DNA of 64,000 nt from contig JAKSZP010000145.1 in the NCBI GenBank assembly GCA_022478985.1, positions 62,001 through 126,000 of the forward strand. Reading direction: 5' to 3'. This document shows, one piece after another, positions 58,788-64,000 of this stretch; within the stretch, counting starts at the first letter, position 1, and every line of letters begins with the position of its first letter. A model generated the notes under the pieces. That model ran no database searches and was not told where the DNA came from. It saw nothing but the letters and a program-made list of their open reading frames with translations. This DNA is from Massospora cicadina (Eukaryota > Entomophthoromycota > Entomophthoromycetes > Entomophthorales > Entomophthoraceae). The translations under genes were made by a program, and so were the position numbers.

Positions 58788-60443
58788 AGCATTCTGACCT
58801 TTTATCTTCCTATAAAAAGATCTTTGAGGAGGCGTTTTAAGCAACTAGAGTTCTGATAGTCAATTAAGAAAGTTGAGAATAGACTAATTTAAGAATTGTT
58901 ATATTAATCAGATCTATCACTTTAAATGTTAATGATCAAGGTATTAATAATGAGATATCTTGTCATAGGGACCCAAAAGTACATGAATTGAATTATAAAC
59001 AAGCACAAAACATAAAATAACCAATTAAAATTAAAGCTTACTGGTTTTATATTAAATGAATGATAATAGAATAAATAAGTTCAAACATGTAAAAGAATTA
59101 ATTTAGATATTTTACTTAGTTATTTTTTATATTTTACTACTAAACCTCATTTAAATCTAAAAGCGCATCTTTTCTTAATTACTATCAAATATCTTTCCAA
59201 CATCAAGTTAAAATTCTAGAATTTTTCCCTTGGTCTTCATTATGAATTAATTATACCAAGTTTGTAGTGTTTAGAAGTTTTGTGACAAAAGTTCTTTTTC
59301 CTCAATTATCCCAAAATATAACTTTCTTAGCAACTTAAATTAGAGTTATTCATCAATCATCAGATAGATAGCTTTATTAAAGCATATTAAATTTAATATT
59401 TTTGTACTAATGTTAATCCTAAATGCTCCAGTCCTTTTGCTATTTAAGATTAGTAAATATAAGAGGTTCTTCTAATTGGCACATGCAGAAAGCATACAAA
59501 AATATATATGGTCTGATAACAATTAACAAAAAAGGCTGTCATATTAGTTTATGGTCTTTTTGCAAAATGTTAAGTGGTAGGAAGAATCAAAAATTTGCAG
59601 TTAAGATAAATCAAATTTGGAAGAGTATGTTTATATATTACTAAAAATAAGAGGAATGCTAAAATCATAGTTGATAATAAAGTATATAACCTTTACAAAA
59701 AAGTACAGTCACCCTATTAGTATATGCAACATTAAAACCCAATTATTTAGTTATTATCATAAGTTGAGGCAAATTTTATAGCCAGCGTTATTTGAACCTA
59801 CGGAAAAGTGCATAAAAAAATATAATAAACTTTAATTAGAGGATTAAAAAACTAATTAAAATTAATGAGAATAAACTCCTGTAATACTAAGGGCGCTTTG
59901 TGTGCATATGCACCATAAAGTACAATTTTCTTAAAACAGTATAATTTACTCTCTTTACTTATATATAAAGTACTTCTTTAGGTTTGCTTAAAAATTACAT
60001 TTGTTCTAAAAGCATCCTGGGTATGCCTTATATAATGCACCATAGAGAATGGGCTTTTCAAATTCTTAACTTGATGTCTAATTTATAATATTTTTAAGAT
60101 GGTATATGAACTGAAGGGGTTACTGAAAAGTATCAGTGATAAACTATAGTAAGATTATTACCTGAAAATAGGTCCATAGTGTCTTAATTTTCCAAATATG
60201 TGTTAGATATAATAATGAGTATTTTCAAAATGACACGCATGCTCAGGGGTGTTAATGATTATAATTAAGCCACTAACAATAAATTATCTGTTTGTTCAAA
60301 GGGTGCGCCTCTAAGAAAATTGGAGATTCTCATTCTTGTGTAGATAGGACTTTTTCTTGAGGTTCCCAGAGTGTCCAACCATGTTGAAGCCTTGGAATTA
60401 GACATAACAGGGGCTACTCCAGAGCACATCAGAACTCTCTCTT

Positions 60444-62260
60444 TTTTAGCACTAGTGGTGCCCAACCCAAAATGGGGAGCCAGCATGCATCTTTATTTGT
60501 AAAATGGGCCAAAAAGGGAGTATCATAGATAAAGAAATTCCTAATATGGCTTCTCAGCTAACAGCCTAGGAATCCATATCAGAAGGTGAGAGAGCTTTGG
60601 GATAACTTTTTTCTGGCGCCTGCTCTAGCTGGCAGACCATGTAAGACAACATTGGGATGGGAGCATTAGCAAGATGGGGCATAAGAAGGTATAATTGTGG
60701 GTTTTCTTTTATAATGAGGTTTGCAGTGTCCATTGCCTCAACGTATTGAGCAAGTTGATGCTCAGCAAACGTGATAAGAGCAAGCATACAAGTAAATGAC
60801 TTTATGAGCCGTTGGGTTTCAAGTAATTGGATTCAAAAGAGAAGTTTTTGCTTCATTGATGCAAGCGCAGATTGCACTAAAAGCAAGCTCCTCAATTTCA
60901 TACTTGACATCTTTCTCAAAAATTAAGAGAAAATTCGGGGACAGGAACACCCTCAACAAGGGTCTCCATTGCCCATGAAATTGCTGGCAAAGTAGGGCGT
61001 TGGCAGGGGCAGCTGAAGCCTCAACTGCCACTTCATTAATATCTTTATAAATTGCAAACTTGTTTAAGGACAAAAACGGCGTGGATGTGAATTGGGAGGG
61101 TCAACGAAGAACTCCTCCAAAGCAAAATCCAGCTTCACATGATATGGCTGTTCATCCTCATCAATTCATTTGTGAGCTTCAAATGGATTGGATTCATCCA
61201 TCACTGGGCCAGCCACCAGAAAAGGGAAGTGGCAGGAACTAATTGCCACGTGCTGTCAACCACAGCATCTTAGCTGAAACTGGTTCAGCCATCAAAACAG
61301 GATTTGATAATCCAGTTAAATTTTCTATTAAAATTTTTAAATTTTATTTAGATTGGTCGCCACTTTTGGAGCAGCACCAAATTGACCCAAGGTGAGGGTG
61401 GGAGGAACGAGCCCCATTCAAAAATTGAGATGAAACAGCTGCCATCCCAACACCTGAAGGAGGAGCAGTGGAAGCGGCGGAATTGGAAATAATGAGGAAC
61501 TTGCACTTTGAGTGGCCAAGCTTAAAGCACAAGGGGCAAATTGCATTGCCATTTTTGATGAGCACCCAGAACGGGTGATCAGGGGCAGATCTGATTACAG
61601 TGCAGGGGAGGAAATTTTGAGATGGTAATTACAATGAAATAAGTGGATTGTCACAAAGTCATGAGGCCTTGCCAGATGATCCGCCCCATTTGGAATCACA
61701 AACTGCAACATGGGGTCTGCGCTGTATATGGCCAAACCTCCATGAGCTCGTGGTGGAGGCGTTTGGTGGAGAGATGAGAGGGCAACCTGGCAAACTGGAC
61801 CACCAAAGTGGCCTCATCTGGGAGCCAGGGTCAAATGGTGGGGAGGGAAATTTTTTTCTAAACTAATTGCAGCTTAGCTGCTGCCACTGCATCAGCTTCA
61901 GAACATAAGCTAATATCAAAGTATCCCTCAAAGGAGTGGAAGTCAATATAACAGGTGGGTTTAGAACTGTTGTGGCCATCTCAATGATGGCTGCACTTGC
62001 ATATGGAAAGAGATTCCCATATTTGACCCAGAGGCCAATCTGCAAATTTCTCCGTGAGAGCACCAAAGGGCTCCAGAGCACTGTCTGGGAGCTTTCTAGG
62101 TGGTGGTCAAAGTCCTGAGGGGGCATAACGCCCAGTAGCGTCAGAAGGGCTAGCAGAGCCAGCCTAGGCGTGCTTCAGCAGCGGCCAAAAGATGCCAGAT
62201 GTCAGTGCACCACCACCCAGGCTGCGGCAGCAGGCGTTGATTGCATCAACATTGGTAAGT
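60444..62260 (-). mobile_element. NA3: ORF1-only element with poly(A) tail
   Basis: Read on the minus strand, it ends TTGGGCACCACTAGTGCT plus six A (poly-T at 60443-60448 on the plus strand). It encodes the same kind of protein as NA1 and NA2 but has a different 3' end, matching the insert at 41724-42008. The 5' boundary is uncertain; I place it where GC-rich sequence gives way to AT-rich sequence near 62260. No target duplication was found. Confidence 0.72.
60566..62126 (-). pseudogene. NA3 protein: ORF1-like with partial zinc knuckle and C-terminal domain
   Basis: The N-terminal block reads YGNLFPYASAAIIEMATTV, then after a frameshift YIDFHSFEGYFDISLCSEAD. The knuckle region is DHPFWVLIKNGNAICPLCFK followed by LGHSKCKF: the CX2CX4H part is kept, but the last Cys is not in place. 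A middle piece (60819-61073) and the C-terminal domain (AEHQLAQYVEAMDTANLIIK, then MPHLANAPIPMLSYMV, 60566-60787) follow. The C-terminal domain aligns with NA2 (EHHVAKFLEAV, NPHPADSPTPLLSALV). Confidence 0.72.
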
Positions 62261-63515
62261 TTTTGGCTCAATTGAGTGGTTGTTTATTGTATTTTTAAAG
62301 TCCTAAATTGGCTTTGATTTAGTTATCAAAGCAAAAGAAAAATCCACATAAAAACCCTCTCAACTTCTGCAGACAACAGTAAGTCTAAGTATAAACCTTT
62401 ATAACAATATAACTATTTTGGCCTTAAGAGCACCAATTAATTGACAGTAATAAAGATAGATTCTGTGATAGACGTTTCTTTATTGATATGATCAGATATA
62501 TATATATAGTATTTGAGGAATCAGGTCTTTTAAAAAGTAGGAAATATTTTTATAACAAATCAAGTTTTTCTCATAAATGAGACCATGATATTTATGCTTG
62601 GTTTCATGCCCAGTGGAATCCAGTTGTTAGATCCTGTGAAACCTTCTGGGCTTCTTTCTTAAATTGTATGGAGCTCTAACATGCTTTTTATGCATTTTTT
62701 TCCCTAAGTGCTATTGTTCTTGTGGCCCTTGCAGCTGTTATGGCTGCATGTATAACTTAGTTTACTCATTCAATGGAGTTTTCAAAATTCAATTACAGCC
62801 ATTTTTGTAATATTTGCATTACTAAGCTTTGTACAAATGGGGAAACTTTCTTCAGATGGGGTTTTTATAATTTTACCATCATTAGCAGTCAAACCCAAGG
62901 GTAAAAACGAAATTCTTCATAGGCGTCATTTTGCAATGTCATATTCATAGCAACCGTTAATAAGTATATTTACTTTTCCTTTAAGTCATGTTTATAATGA
63001 ATGGAATCACTCAGATTCCATTCGCCAGATGCCTGAGATTTGGCGGAGTAAATATACGCCAAATTAGGTCCAACTTAACTGTTGGACCACTGAAGTAGGC
63101 TGTTAGGATTGGATAAACCAACCCATCCACAACCCTTAAAATTAGGGGAAATCTCAAACGTCAAAAAACTGTTAGGTAAGTGAGGTTGCAACCCCCAAAG
63201 TAACCCTTTATTTATAACATAAATAAAAAAGAAAGTGAGATAATTCCAGAATTCCACTGGAATTGTGATCCTAATAAGTCAAAACATTGAGCAACTGTGG
63301 AGGGACAATGCCCTGGAAGCTCAAGGTTTTGTTAACGTGACAAAACCTTATCACGCCTAACATTCCAGGTAAGGCATGAGCTGATAAGGCCAAAAAAATC
63401 AAGATTCTGAACTGAGTTTTGAAAAGGCGTGGGCTCAACCTCTTAAAGTCGCCCTTCAGGGGAGCCCTCCCCAGGCTATACTTTAAGCTCTTTCAAGCCT
63501 AAAGTATGGCTCAGG
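62261..63515. other. AT-rich stretch with dispersed-repeat segment
   Basis: No gene is supported. Near 63067-63086 a perfect 7-bp hairpin (GTCCAAC, 6-base loop, GTTGGAC) lies just before the repeat segment at 63090-63215 that resembles 7690-7800. Confidence 0.5.
63090..63215. repeat. Dispersed repeat segment, copy 2
   Basis: TTAGGTAAGTGAGGTTGCAA followed by CCCCCAAAGTAACCC aligns with 7755-7790. The similarity is moderate and the element is not identified. Confidence 0.4.
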
Positions 63516-63959
63516 ATGGCACAACCCTGGTGCCAAGCTGACCTCAGCCAGAAATCCCCCAGGCACTTTGACTCAAGATTTAGAATCCAAATTCCAAGCT
63601 ATTATGGGATAAACGGTTTGAACTTTTTCATCACATCAACAACTAAAGAAAAACACCCTCAAAATAGAGCTCCCAAGCAGGAGGCCACAGCCACAAGGGC
63701 TTCTTGGGGTGAGTTACCTAAAACCCCAAGAAATCTCATCCTGGATAAAATCTTGATCCCTTGTGGTGAGGAAAACCCAATTAGGGCGAGTCATGACTGG
63801 GCTGCTGGATCAGCCCACTCTATTCAGGGAGCACATCCAGAACGTGGATGGGATGCGCTTCCTAAAAATGGTGCATATTCCAGCATGTCCAGGCGACAAC
63901 CCCCCACACAAAGTGGGCTGACTGAAAGGGAGAGAACCTTCTGGGCCAGGTTCCTATAG
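63516..63959 (+). CDS. Hypothetical 147-codon ORF, unrecognised
   Basis: I do not recognise this gene. The frame opens at a Met-like start (TTG or ATG region near 63516) and reads a basic, Pro/Arg-rich, hydrophilic protein (TTKEKHPQNRAPKQEATATR near residue 45, SRRQPPTQSGLTERERTF near the end). It sits in a GC-richer island next to a dispersed repeat. No ribosome-binding or intron signal can be judged. It could be part of a transposable element continuing past the window edge, or a chance frame. Confidence 0.3.
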   Translation: MAQPWCQADLSQKSPRHFDSRFRIQIPSYYGINGLNFFITSTTKEKHPQNRAPKQEATATRASWGELPKTPRNLILDKILIPCGEENPIRASHDWAAGSAHSIQGAHPERGWDALPKNGAYSSMSRRQPPTQSGLTERERTFWARFL

Positions 63960-64000
63960 TGCCCTCCAATCTCTGATGAGGAAGAGCCTTATCAGAATAA

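Larger units (their letters stand above)
58344..60443. other. AT-rich stretch with two small retroposons
   Basis: Apart from the stub at 58580-58601 and SINE copy 2, I see only AT-rich sequence with short chance frames, for example 59423-59644. Confidence 0.5.

Noticed and set aside
1..64000. CRISPR array, operons or other prokaryotic features
   Set aside because: No regularly spaced short repeats or gene clusters exist; the content is eukaryotic retrotransposons.

Overview
The window is a eukaryotic, retrotransposon-saturated segment in which I see no intact host gene. It is a mosaic of AT-rich, heavily decayed sequence and more GC-rich, younger LINE-type inserts. A large, repeat-rich fungal genome is my best guess, because of Ty3/gypsy elements (one with a chromodomain) and a LINE with an APE endonuclease, an RT and a C-terminal zinc finger. 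The sequence does not fix the lineage. Almost every coding region is broken by stops or frameshifts.

Layout from left to right. Position 1-25 is the 5' tip of a LINE lying to the left. LINE copy 1 (1765-7070, minus) has ORF1 with a zinc knuckle and ORF2 (EN-RT-zinc finger). Gyp-1 (8998-17289, minus) is a decayed gypsy element with 1.1-kb LTRs. A decayed minus-strand coding stretch of unclear family follows (17550-20780). Gyp-2 (20788-28127, plus) is a gypsy element with 0.48-kb LTRs and an extra coiled-coil reading frame before gag.

Gyp-3 (28754-49798, minus) is an old gypsy element with a perfect 5-bp target duplication, acaat. It has been stretched to 21 kb by later insertions: NA1, a 1.9-kb ORF1-only retroposon (32101-33989); Gyp-4, a 10.6-kb gypsy element (34754-45401, duplication tgacc); and a probable solo LTR (45680-46931). 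Gyp-4 in turn carries a gutted chromodomain LTR element (36122-38735), a tRNA-derived SINE (39290-39420), a 48-bp retroposon stub (39892-39939), a 5'-truncated retroposon in its RT gene (41724-42008), and a decayed antisense gene.

To the right lie LINE copy 2 (49852-55099, minus), NA2 (a second ORF1-only element, plus, 56419-58343), another SINE (58655-58787, minus), NA3 (a related ORF1-only element with a poly(A) tail, 60444 to about 62260, minus) and an AT-rich tail with one GC-richer ORF at 63516-63959.

The most interesting signal is a retroposon community. An autonomous LINE, compact ORF1-only elements that copy both LINE ends but encode their own zinc-knuckle protein with a distinct conserved C-terminal domain, and a tRNA-headed SINE all end in a related tail (TCCC..GGT....CCTC.AATAA.TTTA). 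This suggests that one LINE machinery mobilises two kinds of parasites. NA3 and its relatives encode the same protein type but end in an ACTAGTACT-poly(A) tail, suggesting a different LINE partner.
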